Positions 19,812-31,110 of a stretch of DNA of 64,000 nt are shown piece after piece. The stretch comes from Nicotiana tabacum (Eukaryota; Streptophyta; Magnoliopsida; Solanales; Solanaceae): the NCBI RefSeq assembly GCF_000715075.1, contig NC_134102.1, positions 96,489,766 to 96,553,765 on the forward strand, in the 5' to 3' direction. The notes below the pieces were generated by a model. The model was not told the DNA's origin. It made no database searches and saw only the letters and a list, made by a program, of their open reading frames with translations. A program made the translations under genes and the position numbers. Every line of letters starts with the position of its first letter. Within the stretch, counting starts at the first letter, position 1.

Positions 19812-22749
19812 TGTCACGACCCAAAATCCATAAAAGTCATGACGGTGCCGGACACCACTGTCAGGCAAGCCAACAATAAATACTTAATTGGGTTCTCATT
19901 TTATTATTTTTGAAATTATATTTTTTCTTTGAAATCATACTTTTAACAATTTCAGTACTGAACAACCCATTATTATCCCAAAACCCGGTGTCACAAGTGC
20001 ATGAGCATTAACTAGAAAAAGTAAAATAAAATACAACAACTGCCCGGAATACAAATTGGACAAGAAAATGAAAATACTCTGAAGGAGACTCTTCTGGTTG
20101 CGGGTCGTAATATGGAATGCAACTCACGTAATTCCCCGCATGCATACACGCATCTTCTCTCACAAGGCCACTAGTCATATATGTACCTAAACAGAAATGT
20201 ACAGATTACGTAAAAAATGTGTACCCAGTAAGTATCTAGCCTAACCCTAGAGAAGTAGTGACGCGGGTAAAGAGGTAGAAAATATGAGGCAGAATAAGTA
20301 AGTGAAATAGACATATATAGATTACGTGGTACAATTTCCCTCTCTTTACGAGGAACTCAAGGTCTTCATTAGAAATTCCCTTCCTTAACCGGAGCATATA
20401 TATATTGTATAGTGAAACTCATTAAGTGGCTACCATAATTCAAATCCGGAATTTACAGATACACTGGCTTCTTGCCAGGTTTTACGCACGATTTCATGGG
20501 AATGTGATACAGGAAATGCCGAGGCGCACGACCCGACCCAATATAATAATAAAACTGTGCACTGCCGAGGGTCGAATGGCCCGAACCATATGATAAATCA
20601 ATTAACCTGCCGAGGGGAACGAACCGCTCCCATGAGAGTGTGGTACATAAATCCTGCCGAGGCGAACGACCCGATCCCATAAGAAGTGAAATACAAATTC
20701 CTGCCGAACGGCCTGATCCCATAAGAGTAAAAGGCGTTGATGGGTCATTGACCCCACTCACGAATAAATGCATCAGTTGTAATTTCTTTAACAAAACCCT
20801 TTCAATGAAACATATATGTATATATCACGGAAATATGCCGTAAGAGGAGTAATGTTACTCGGTGACTTAATCGTGAAATCGTGAAGTCTCTATAATAGCA
20901 AGTCTAGTCTCAAGTAGAAAGTTAAAATAAAGAATTAAACGAGGAAGGAACATCCCTGTAGTACAAGTACAGCATGGTGTGAACCTAAGTCTACCCGGAC
21001 AATAACATGAATCTAACTACGTACGGACTCTCGTCACCTCGTGCGTATGTAGTCCTTGCAACAAGTTGCACACATTAAATATATCACCTAGGGGTAGTTT
21101 TCCCCCTCATAGAGTTAGACAAGAGACCTACCTCGCTCCAAAGTTCCATAACCGGCTACAACGCCTCTCTAACACCTCAAACCGATGCCCGTCGCTCCAA
21201 AACTAGTCAAACAATATGCAAACCAATAAGGATATACTCTAATGCTAGTGACAAATCAATTTAGACAAATTCCCATCTTTGCTTGAAAAGTCGATAAAAT
21301 CACCCTTGGGCCCACATGCCCAGATTTTGAAAATTTCCGAAGATAACTATTACCCATAATCTCACGAACTCAAATATATAATTTATTTCCAATTCCATGC
21401 CCAACTTCGTGGTGAAAATCCAAAAATACCAATTTCTAAGTTTTTTCTTCAAAATCCAACAATTTCTATCAATTTTCAAGTTTAAATCCTTATACAAGCC
21501 ATGTATTTGACTTATAATAAGTAGGAATCACTTACCTTGTGCTTCTTGGTGAAAATCCCCCTTTGAAGGTCTCCAAAAATCGCCCAAACCACGAGAAATT
21601 TAAAGAAAATAGGCCAAATCTCGTTCTTAAAGAACCCTTCTGCCTAGCGACTTCACGCACCTGTGGTCACATGGCCGCTTCTTCGGTTCCGCAGGTGCAA
21701 CAAATATTCTGCTTCTGCGGAGATGCCCCCAGCTGCCCGCTTCCACTTCTGCGCCTTTGCTTCCGCATATGCGCCTTCGCAGGTGCGGATATTCCCTCGC
21801 ACCTACGCTCCTGCCCAACTCGCCCAGCATCGCTTCTGCGACCTTCCTGGCCGCTTTTTCGGCTCCGCACCTGCGGCCAAACCCTTGCAGGTGTGGTTAC
21901 ACTAGATGACAGCAGCCTCAGCATTCCTCCAAGCTCAAACTCGATCCGTTTACCATCCGTAATCCACTCGGGGACCTCGGGACCTCAACCAACTACACCA
22001 ATACATCCCAAAACACGTTACAAACTTAGTCGAGCCTTCAAATCACATCAAACATCATTGGAATCACGATCGCAACCCAATTCAAGATTAACAAGCTTTA
22101 GAACTTCAAACTTCTACATTCGATGCCGAAACCTATCAAATCACGCCCTATTGACCTCAAATTTTGCACACAAATCACATTTGACATTACGGATCTACTC
22201 CAACTTCCGGAAATAGAATCCGACCCGGATATCAAAAAGTCCACTACCTGTCAAACTTCTTAGAAACCTTTGAATTTTTAAATTTTGCCAAATGACCTCA
22301 AAATACCCTATGGACCTCAAAATCCACTTCCGGACACGCTCCCGATACCAGAATCAGAATCCCAAACCGACCTCAATAGAATTGAAATGCACTCCAACCC
22401 AAATTTATGATATCCTTCCAAAATGCCAACTTCCACATTAGGCGCCGAAACGTTCCCGGATCATGCAAAACTCGATCCGTACATATGCCCAAGTCCAAAA
22501 TAAACATACGAACCTATTGGAACCTTCAAATCTCAATTCTGAGGTCGTCTACTCAAAAGTCACCCATTAGTCAATTCCTCCAACTTAAGGCTTCCGAAAT
22601 TAGAATTTTCTTTCCAAATCAACTCCGAACTTCCCGAAATTAAATTCCGACCACACGTACAAGTCATAATACCTGAAGTGAAGCTGCTCAGGGTCTCAAG
22701 CCGCTGAATGATGCGCTAGATCTCAAAACGACCATTCGAGATCGTTACA
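19812..22749 (-). repeat. LTR of element E, left copy (complete, 2938 bp)
   Basis: Plus-strand edges are TGTCACGACC and GATCGTTACA. It matches 26981-28235 and the solo LTR 60132-63260. It contains a TGCCGAGG repeat array (20517-20730), a donor-like site at 21530-21538 (reverse AAGGTAAGT) and a GC-rich cassette of CTGCGG/CCGCAGGTGCG words at about 21640-21905. The longest plus-strand frame (21539-22216) lies antisense to the LTR and is not a gene. Confidence 0.85.
20517..20730 (-). repeat. TGCCGAGGCGAACGACCCGA tandem array, E LTR
   Basis: Five imperfect units starting TGCCGA at 20517, 20573, 20608, 20655 and 20702 (35-56 bases apart), each followed by a CCCGATCCCATAAGAGTG-like half. The array recurs at 27708-27880 and 60943-61162. 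It sits in the U5-side half of the LTR; its role is unknown. Confidence 0.75.
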
Positions 22750-25700
22750 CTCTCTTCCACTTAAACATACGTTCATCCTCAAACGTGCTAAGAACTGCTC
22801 TAGAGTTGTCCGAAATCATTGTTTAACACCCCGTGCATCTACCCGTGCTACCACAACACAGTTGAGCACATTAGCTCGAGAAAAGCTTAATATTCTACCT
22901 TTTATTTAGTCAAATTAGCCTTTTAGTTGATCACATTAGCTCGAGCAAACCTGTTCCCAACATACGAACACCGTATCAATCACTACACGATATACTAATA
23001 CATAATTGTATACTCTTATCGAATTCACACCATGCACAACGTTATTCACATTACCATAATAACATCCTCTGACAACAATAGCCAAAAATCTACGAATCTG
23101 ATGCCCACAACACACCTCATGAAGCATATAGGTCTCGTTTCAACTCTCGCAATATTTCCACGACAGAAGTGATGTGTAGAAACCCATAAACACCTGCCGA
23201 ATCACAATTCATAGAGTCTCTCCTCCCGACAATAACCATTACCTCATTCTGGACTGAATATCGATATTTGCTCTTTAATGTGCCTCGTATAAATCTGATC
23301 GTACTGATCCCAGGTCCAATAATCTCGTCTCAACTAGTACAAGCTGCTCAGGCAAAAAGCCACCTCAGACACTGCCAACAGTTTAATATGATGCCACAAT
23401 GTGCCAATAAGGTACAACCTCGAATGTAATACATAAGGAAAAATGAACTCTGGAAAGAACTGCTCAACCCACATGACTAATTAAACAACCGAAAAGATGT
23501 TATGATCCTCCCTCAGAAAATGAGAAACAAAACACACAAGAATATATATAGGGAACTGTACTCAACATCACACTGTTGCGGCGTGCAACCCGATCCTACC
23601 ATGATACCCGTGGAAGCATGCCACCTGATCAACACAGAATAATCTATAAGGAAATACCTACCGAGCTAAAATTCTCATACCCGCAAAATACCCAAATGCC
23701 AATCACAAGCATGCGAAGTGCATAATACAAATCCTAGGGAGACGCATAGTGCCATACACTACGAAACTCAAGCACAACCAAGGTACAATAAATGATCTGC
23801 ATCTTGAGAGCCATCCTGCTCATATAACACCACAAACTACACGGGATCTCAATACGAGTGCGGATAATCAAACCACCTCACAACCCACAGGGAAAAATAG
23901 AGTATTACATGAAATAGCTGATGACAGAAATAACATCCAAGGCCCGAAGGCCCCTCCGAAAACAACGTTATGCTGAAATGAACACATCCGGCCTGATATA
24001 CAGCCCACATTCACACTTAGATCCATCCACGGAAATCAAGCCAATTCTGATCGTACCGCACTGGCTAATAACCTTTCAATGATCCACAATAATCCTTTTT
24101 TCCTATTACACACAAGAACAACCGTCAATCCAGAACGAACTTCCATAGTCCACCACCGAATGAACCGAGCGGCCTACATGCATAAATTCTCACATTAGCG
24201 ATAGTACTACAATCTTCATACTTCATTTTAAATATTTAATCAATCCAATGACTACATGTCACACTTATACAATCTTCCTGTGGGATACACTCCCACGACC
24301 TTCCGCACCAGGTAACAAGTCTGCACATCCATACCACCGTCCATAATAATGTCGTAAAGCGAATCGGGAATCCACAAATCAGTACATCAAGCCTCTTACA
24401 CAGGACACCGATCTACGGTGACCCTGAAGACAATACCAGCTCTCTCTAAACATCTAAATTCTCTTTCTGGTCATCCGAGCTTGTGACATTCTTGTCAACA
24501 CCAAACCGCAACCTTGATCCTTAGCTACAAATTCTCATGCCTCTCACTGCACTTAACATGCTAATACGTGAGAGTACAATAATTTCATCATAACTCCTGA
24601 ACCATTATTATGGTGAACACTTCATCATATAGAAACCTTTTATTTAGCTCATCTCGGAAGAACCAATGCGACACGCATATGAATACCCATAACTGTAAAA
24701 AATACAAATCCTCAAGTAGTGGTCTAAATCACCATGACTCCTCCGGGATCCGTCTACACATAATAGGCCATAATACTTGAATGCCCCAAATAAAATCCAT
24801 TATGGAGGCCGTCAAGCCCCGCACACACCGCCAAAAATCACATGTATAACTTAACACGCTGAAGGAACTGATCATTGCCACCATCATGCCAATTCAACCA
24901 TTGCTAACCGACCCGACTTCTTCTAATTGGCTTTGGACTTTCTTTAGGAATAATAATAGCTCCAAATAAAACATAACGAACCCAAATCTGCACTTATCCT
25001 AAGTGACCTTATTTCACGAGACCACGTTGTCTCAAAACCCACGAACCCTCGCATACCATCCTTGTGTGCATATTCGCATCTTCAACTGGTAAACCCATTC
25101 TGATAATTCCTTTATGAATCTAAAGTTATTTTCTTCCATTCCTCAAAAACTACACCGCAAACCGAAGGTAACATAGAATACTCCAAGCTACTTTTTTCAT
25201 AATTCGCTGCAAAAGCTCGATACTTAACCATACTACGAACTCGAAATCCTTAGGCACCACATTTTAACTTTTGAATCCATTAGGACCATTGTTGAGAGTC
25301 ACCCACTCTGGCTTGGTCCCAAATATAATCAACCCCAAGGCTTTGCTAGCACATGAATACCATCTCAAAGAAGCACCCAGTTGGATCACCTTCCTTGTAA
25401 CTTGCCTTTACACGAAGCATAAATCCTGAGTCTTCCCAAAGCCTGAACATGAATCGATAAGGACAATTTATAGCACACATTCCTCGAATCCTTTTGTTAG
25501 CATTTCATGAACACTCTAAATCACTAGCCACATATACATATTCGACCTCTTACCGGATAGCCAGTAAAATTTTTCGTAGAAGCTTCGTCAACCATGCGAC
25601 CGCTAACCTGCTCACAGTAGATAATCCACTTGTGGAAATTACATGCTGACATTCTTCCAACATCGCTGCACTTGGTGCAATTACTACAAATCAGTAACCC

Positions 25701-26965
25701 ATCCTGAACCCGTGCTCATTCACCCGCTATACAAGTCCGTTCACTCCTTACGGACATGAACTAAAGGTGTGACAATACATTCCAATCCAAAGTCATGTTG
25801 TATCCTTCTTCATATCAAGAAACTCCTTCCTGTCACATCCAATCTCCCGACGTATAATAGCCAACATTCCAAATTAAGTCCATAGACCCAGTCACTGTCC
25901 ACCATAAATCCCAAATCACTCTAAACCTTTCTCATGGCGTATAGTCATCCTACCACAGAACCCATATGCTACTCTGCCACTCTCTCACTTTGGTCAAACT
26001 CACTCCTTTAAGAAACTACTCGACTCCTTTTCTCACACTTGGCCTTCAAGAAGTTTAACCACCGCGACACACCGCCCACATGTCCTTCCTCATCCTTCAC
26101 TGCCCAGTTGTTGCCTTAAATCAATATCTATATCTGTAGAACTTTAATCAATAGATCTCTACCAACTTTAACCCCCCCTCCCGTAGATCATCATCCTTGA
26201 GCACTCAACACCCGAAATGCCAATTCAATCCTGAACCACCACACACTGCGATCTCTGGCAGCCATTTCCCCCGCACTATTTCACAATACCCGGCCCTGAA
26301 GACAAATTGATGAAGACCATAACACCGGCGAAATTAACACATTCGTCAAGGGTGACGACACTACATTATTTATGAAGGTGCTACCACGCTCAAAACTACC
26401 AAGTCTCGTTACTCCATCAACCTAAATCTGAGCATTCGTAGTTCGATTGCCTTTCCTCCGACGGAAATAAAATACTGAATTTCTGAATCATGCACTGAGT
26501 AAAACCTCTTTTCAAGTCAGTCACTACCCCGACGCATAGACAAGCATCCTACCATTACACAAACACTGTGCTATAGCAATGCACGAATCGTCATAACAAT
26601 CGATGCAAAATCTCAAAACCTTAGGTAGTACTGATACTGAGTTGAAACGACAGAACGACATTCCGCAAGTCGACGACAATAGCCCTATCAAATATGCAGG
26701 GAGAAACATCCTGTACCACATATGTAGTACCATTATAATTCCTCAATTTCCCGATTATAACAAGTGCTACACATCGTATAAGATTGAATAGGAAAGAGAC
26801 AGAGGCATAAGCCTCAAAGGAATCAAATCGCACGATGAGGAATTAAGAAGGGAAGTGCTCCTAACAACCTTGTAGCCTCTCGAAGATAAGTACAGACATC
26901 TCCAAATCGATCCGCAAGACTCTACTAGACTCGCTCATAACCCGTGAGACCTATGTGAACCTAGT
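22750..26965 (-). other. Internal region of element E without recognisable coding
   Basis: Polypurine tract at 22750-22762 (reverse strand). The following 4.2 kb is about 55-60 percent AT and lacks zinc-knuckle, protease, RT (FIDD), RNase H and integrase signatures in the frames I read. The longest frames are 63-75 codons. It could be extremely decayed pol, captured host sequence, or a conserved non-coding LARD core; the sequence alone does not decide. Confidence 0.6.
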
Positions 26966-26977
26966 GCTCTGATACCA
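26966..26977 (-). other. Primer-binding site (tRNA-iMet), element E
   Basis: Reverse strand TGGTATCAGAGC, three bases from the LTR edge at 26981. It confirms that this coding-free unit has the signals of a reverse-transcribed element. Confidence 0.9.
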
Positions 26978-27707
26978 TGTTGTCACAACCCAAAATCCAT
27001 AAAGGTCATGTTGGCGCCGGACACCACTGTCAGGCAATCCAACAATAAATACTTTATTGGGATCTCATTTTATTATTTTTGAAATAATATTTTTTTCCTT
27101 TAATTTAAGTAGTAAAGCAAGGGGATTTACAAAGTAAATAATAATACTTTTAACAATTTCAGTACTAACAACCCATAATTATCCGAAAACCCATGAGCAT
27201 TAACTAGGAAAAATAAAATAAAATACAACAACTGTCCGGAATACAAATTGCACAGGTAAATGTAAATACTCTGAAGGAGACTTTGCTAGCTCACATAATT
27301 CCCTGCATCTATACACACCTCTGCTCTCATAAGGCCACTAGTCATTTATGTACCTGCACAAAAATATGCAGCAAGTGTACTATGAGTATGTAAGCAACGT
27401 GTACCTAGTAAGTATCTAGCCTAACCGTAGAGAAGTAGTGACAACGGCTCGACATCGACACTCACTAGTGGTCCAACAACATAAGGTACAGTAAAGAGGT
27501 AGCAAATATGAGGCAGAGTAAGTAAGTGAAATAGATAAATATAGATCACGTGGTACAATTCCCCTCTCTTTACGAAGAACTCAAGCTCTTCATTGTAAGT
27601 TTCCTCCTTAACTGGAGCATATACATAGGTATAGTGAAACTCATCAAGTGGATACCATAATTCAAATACAGAATTTACATATACACCATAATAATAAAAT
27701 TGTGCCC

Positions 27708-27880
27708 TGCCGAGGGTCGAACGGCCCGAACCATATGATAAATCAATTAACCTGCCGAGACGAATGGCCCACTCCCATGAGAGTGTGGTACATAAATCAT
27801 GCCGAGGCGAATAGCCCGATCCCATAAGAGTGTGGTACATAATCATGCCGAGGCGAACGACCCGATCCCATTAGAATAAG
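27708..27880 (-). repeat. TGCCGAGGCGAACGACCCGA tandem array, E 5' LTR
   Basis: Four imperfect units of the array described at 20517-20730. The last two are nearly identical (CCGAGGCGAA..CCCGATCCCAT), which suggests a recent duplication. Confidence 0.72.
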
Positions 27881-27941
27881 AAGCTTTAATGGATCCTTGA
27901 CCCCACTCACGAATAAACGTGTGATTTATGAATTTTAAGGA

Positions 27942-28035
<94 letters not shown>

Positions 28036-28036
28036 G
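27942..28036. repeat. (CA)n(TA)n microsatellite inside a local duplication
   Basis: About 12 CA and 32 TA dinucleotides ending in CACAC. The same 20-odd bases (GACCCCACTCACGAATAAAC and onward) occur on each side, at about 27899-27924 and 28048-28073. The other E LTRs have this sequence only once. Confidence 0.9.
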
Positions 28037-28107
28037 AGAGGGTATTTGACCCCACTCACGAATAAACGTGTGAGTTGTAATTTTTTTAACAAAACCCTTT
28101 CAACATG

Positions 28108-28112
<5 letters not shown>

Positions 28113-28151
<39 letters not shown>

Positions 28152-28152
28152 C
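28113..28152. repeat. (TA)n microsatellite in E LTR
   Basis: About 16 TA units plus TGTATATATC, at the LTR position that holds only CATATATGTATATATC in the left copy and 25 TA units in the solo LTR (61240-61300). Confidence 0.88.
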
Positions 28153-28944
28153 ATGGAAACATGTCGTAAGAGGAGTAAAGTTACTCGGTGACTAATCCTG
28201 AAATCGTGAAGTCTCTATAATAGCAAGTCTATGCTTGTAACCACCCCGACTGGTCGTTTTAAGTATTATAACCATGTCCCCCCATTTACTGCTCAATTTA
28301 AGATTTACAGTTGCTTTGTGTCTTGTCGGGGTAGTTAGTTCGGGTCCGGAAGGAATTCGGAGTGAAATGAGACACTTAGTCTCATAATTGAAAATTTTAA
28401 GTTAGAAAAGTGACCGGATGTGGACTTATGTGTAAACAACCTCGGATTTGAATTTTTTTAATTTCAATAGCTCTGTATGGTGATTTTGGACTTAGGAGCG
28501 TGTCCAAAAAAGTATTTGGAGGTCCGTGGTGGAATTAGGCTTGAAATGCCAAAATTTGAAATTTTGGGAAGTTTGACCGGGGAGTTGAGTTTTTGATATC
28601 GGGGTCGTCGGAATCCAATTCTAAAAATTTGAAAACTTCCGTTATGTCATTTATAACTTGTGTGCAAAATTTGAGGTCAATAGGACGTGAATTAATAGGT
28701 TCCAGGGTCGTTTGAAGAAACTTGAAATTTCAATGTTCATTAGGCTTGAATTGGGGTATAATTCATGGTTTTAGCATTGTTTAAGGTGATTTGAGGGTTT
28801 GACTAAGTTCATATGATATTTTAGGACTTGATGGTATGTTTGGTTGAGGTCCCGGGGTGCTCGGGTGAGTTCCGAGGGGTTAACGAATCATTTTTGGCCT
28901 TGGTGAGATTGCTGATATCTACTGCCGCATTTGTTTGATTTTCT

Positions 28945-29285
28945 CTTTCACATTCGCGAGTGGGCCCTCATGTTTGCAAAGAGTGTTTTCTGAGTATGAG
29001 ATTTTATTCTTCGCGTTCGCGAAGGGGAAGAAGCGAACGCGAAGGTATGGTCTGTGTGTGCATCGCAAACGCGTGAGTATTGTCACGTTCGCGAAGAGGA
29101 GTGAGGCTATTGGGGACCCCAGGTCCTTGTTCTAAGCGTTCGCAAGGTGATGGTCACGTTTGCGAAGGTATGAGCTGGTAAAACTTCGCGTTCGCGAAGC
29201 CACGGTCGCGTTCGCGAAGTGTTAAATTTGTGGGCAGTCGAGCTGTTCTTCGCGAATGCGAGGGACCTGTCGCGTTCACGAAGAA
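28945..29285 (+). repeat. TTCGCGTTCGCGAAG palindromic cassette, C 5' LTR
   Basis: At least eight occurrences of the palindrome-like word TTCGCGTTCGCGAAG or decayed versions (for example 29009-29024, 29184-29199 and 29205-29220), strongly CpG-rich against an AT-rich background. The 3' LTR has the equivalent at about 36855-37225. Confidence 0.8.
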
Positions 29286-30243
29286 GGGAGGTCTGGATAG
29301 AAAGTTTAAGTTCAGAAAATGGAACTCTATTTTTAACGATTTGGAGCTCGGATTGAGGAAATTTTTAATGGGGCAAGTGTTCTTTACTCAATATTGGTTA
29401 AATTACCCGAATCCATGGTTGTTTTTATCATTTAATTGGTGAATTAAGTTTGAAAACCCTCGTGGATAAATTTGAGGATTTGAGGGCCGAATTATTATCG
29501 GAATTTAGTAATTTGGGTATGGTTAGACTGATGGTGGAATGGGGGTTCATATTTTGTAACTTTTGTCGAGTTCTGGGACGTGGGCCCCTCGAGCGATTTT
29601 TGGAATTAAATTTCAGATTTTGTTTGGAAAAATTGTATTTTCATATGGAATTAATTCCAATAAATTTTATTTACTGAAATGAATTATTTGTGACTAGATT
29701 CGAGACATTCGGAGGCCGATTTGCGAGGCAAAGGCATATCAGAGTAAGGAATTTCATGCTCTGAGGTAAGTAACAGTTTTAAATCTGGTCCTGAGGGCAT
29801 GAAACCCTGAATGTTTGTGTCATGTGATTATTTTGGAGGTGACGCACATGCTAGGTGACGGGCGTGTGGGCGTGCACCTTGGGGAATTGTGACTTGGTCT
29901 GTCCCGTGGAAACTGTAAAGTTGAATAACTTATTGTTAGCTATGTGCTCTCTATGTATTGTGGAAATTTGACTATAAGTCATGTTAAAAATCATGTTTAG
30001 GCTATATGTTGGTACTGTTGGGACCCACAGAGGTCGTGTACATGTTGAATTATCTGCTTAAATTGTTGTTTTGTACTCAATCACAACTTACTTGATTATT
30101 TTATCTCAGTCTCAATTGTTCATTATTGATCTATCATATCATTGTTGTTTGGGTTGATTTTATGATTATTGAGAGCCTGAGAGACTGGCGAGTTTTATGA
30201 CTGAGTGAGGCCGAGGGCTTGATTATGAAATATTATACCACAG

Positions 30244-30385
30244 CACGTGAGTTGGCCGTACAACACGTGAGTTGGCCTTGAGGATCCTTATATTATACTA
30301 CAGCACGTGTGTTGGCCGTGCAGCACGTGAGTTGGTCATGCGGATCCAGATATTTATATTAGAGCACATGAGTTGTCCGTGCAGA
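30244..30385 (+). repeat. G-box (CACGTG) repeat array, C 5' LTR
   Basis: Exact CACGTG at 30244-30249, 30264-30269, 30304-30309 and 30324-30329 (spacing 20, 40, 20), inside units GCACGTGAGTTGGCCGT. A decayed CACATG unit follows near 30365. The regular spacing suggests a 60-base unit containing paired boxes. Binding of bZIP or bHLH factors is inference. Confidence 0.75.
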
Positions 30386-31098
30386 TTATAGCGCTTGGGC
30401 TGTAGGAGCCCCTCCGGTGTCTGTACACCCCCAGTGAGCGCGGGTACCCATTGAGTGTGAGTGCTGAGGGCTGGGAGCCCAGTGAGTGATTGTTGTCCTG
30501 AGAGGTTGTACTTGTTTTTACTTAGTTGATGCATTTAGTTGCTATATGTTGTTGTGGTGAAATTTTTGAAGAATTCTATATCCGGATTACATGAACTTGA
30601 ATTGTATAAAATTGATTTGACCTAAATTGTAGGATTTGAAAGTATGTCTATTCTTTGCTGGAATTACTCAAAATGAATTATAATTGTATAGCTCGTCACT
30701 ATCTTTAGTTTCTTATTTATTATTGTTACTTGCTGAGTTGGTTGTACTCATACTACACCCTGCACATCGTGTGGAAATCCAGGTGCTTTTGGACATAACG
30801 GGTGTTGATTTTCTCACACAGTGATTTTTCGGAGATTCAGAGGTATCTGCCGTGTTTTGCAGACCTTGTTTCTTCTTCCCTATCTCCTTGTTTACTGTAT
30901 TTGGTCTTAGACTATTATAGACCATTTTCTTTTGACTTGTATCCATATTAGATGCTCATGTACTCGTATCAGTATTTGTGGGATTTTGTATTGTATTTAA
31001 ATATTATATTTTCAAACTAAAGAGAAATTGTGGTTTATTGAGATTATCGCTTGCCTAGTATCGAGATAGGCACCATCACGACAGTTGTCGTGACAAAT

Positions 31099-31110
31099 TG
31101 GTATCAGAGC
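31099..31110 (+). other. Primer-binding site (tRNA-iMet), element C
   Basis: TGGTATCAGAGC, three bases after the LTR end GTCGTGACA. Confidence 0.93.

Larger units (their letters stand above)
19812..28235 (-). mobile_element. Element E: large non-coding LTR element (LARD-like)
   Basis: A minus-strand unit with 3' LTR (19812-22749), polypurine tract just right of it (reverse strand AAGTGGAAGAGAG), a 4.2 kb internal region, a tRNA-iMet PBS (26966-26977) and a 5' LTR (26981-28235) cut by element C. All replication signals are present, yet the internal region has no gag-pol motif and no frame above about 75 codons. This fits the definition of a LARD, a large retrotransposon derivative moved by proteins of another element. 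The five bases at the left edge are GCGAT (19807-19811); the partner is lost. Confidence 0.75.
26981..28235 (-). repeat. 5' LTR of element E, interrupted by element C
   Basis: Starts TGTCACAACCC and parallels the first 1.1 kb of 19812-22749. Similarity ends at AGCAAGTCTA, and the LTR of element C starts at 28236. The pentamer at the break is ATGCT, where the intact copies have AGTCT. The other part (about 1.8 kb) should lie beyond element C but is absent. Confidence 0.8.
28236..31095 (+). repeat. 5' LTR of element C (2860 bp)
   Basis: Starts TGTAACCACCCCGACTGG and ends ACAGTTGTCGTGACA. It matches the 3' LTR at 36149 with moderate divergence (small indels, many substitutions), indicating an old insertion. 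It contains a CTTCGCGTTCGCGAAG-type cassette (28945-29285), a splice-donor-like GAGGTAAGT at 29763-29771 and a G-box array (30244-30385). Confidence 0.88.

Noticed and set aside
20517..20730. Regular repeats that superficially resemble a CRISPR array
   Set aside because: Units are imperfect, spacing varies, spacers are themselves repeated, and the setting is a plant LTR retrotransposon.
20453..20794. 113-codon minus-strand frame with repeated MGSGRS peptides
   Set aside because: The peptide repeat is the translation of the TGCCGAGG tandem array in the E LTR. It recurs in other copies with broken frames, so it is not evidence of a gene.
21539..22216. 225-codon plus-strand open frame, the longest frame outside the recognisable gag-pol pieces
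   Set aside because: It lies antisense inside the E LTR, crosses the low-complexity CTGCGG cassette, is not open at the homologous place in the solo LTR (broken near 62350), and has no recognisable domain.
22750..26965. Possible multi-exon host gene in the internal region of element E
   Set aside because: I saw no run of coding-like frame joined by consensus splice sites; PBS and polypurine tract at its two ends mark it as the inside of an LTR element.
27843..28113. Frames encoding runs of Ile-Tyr and Cys-Val
   Set aside because: Translation of (TA)n and (CA)n microsatellites; the same artefact at 57962-58235, 60739-61348 and 63357-63644.
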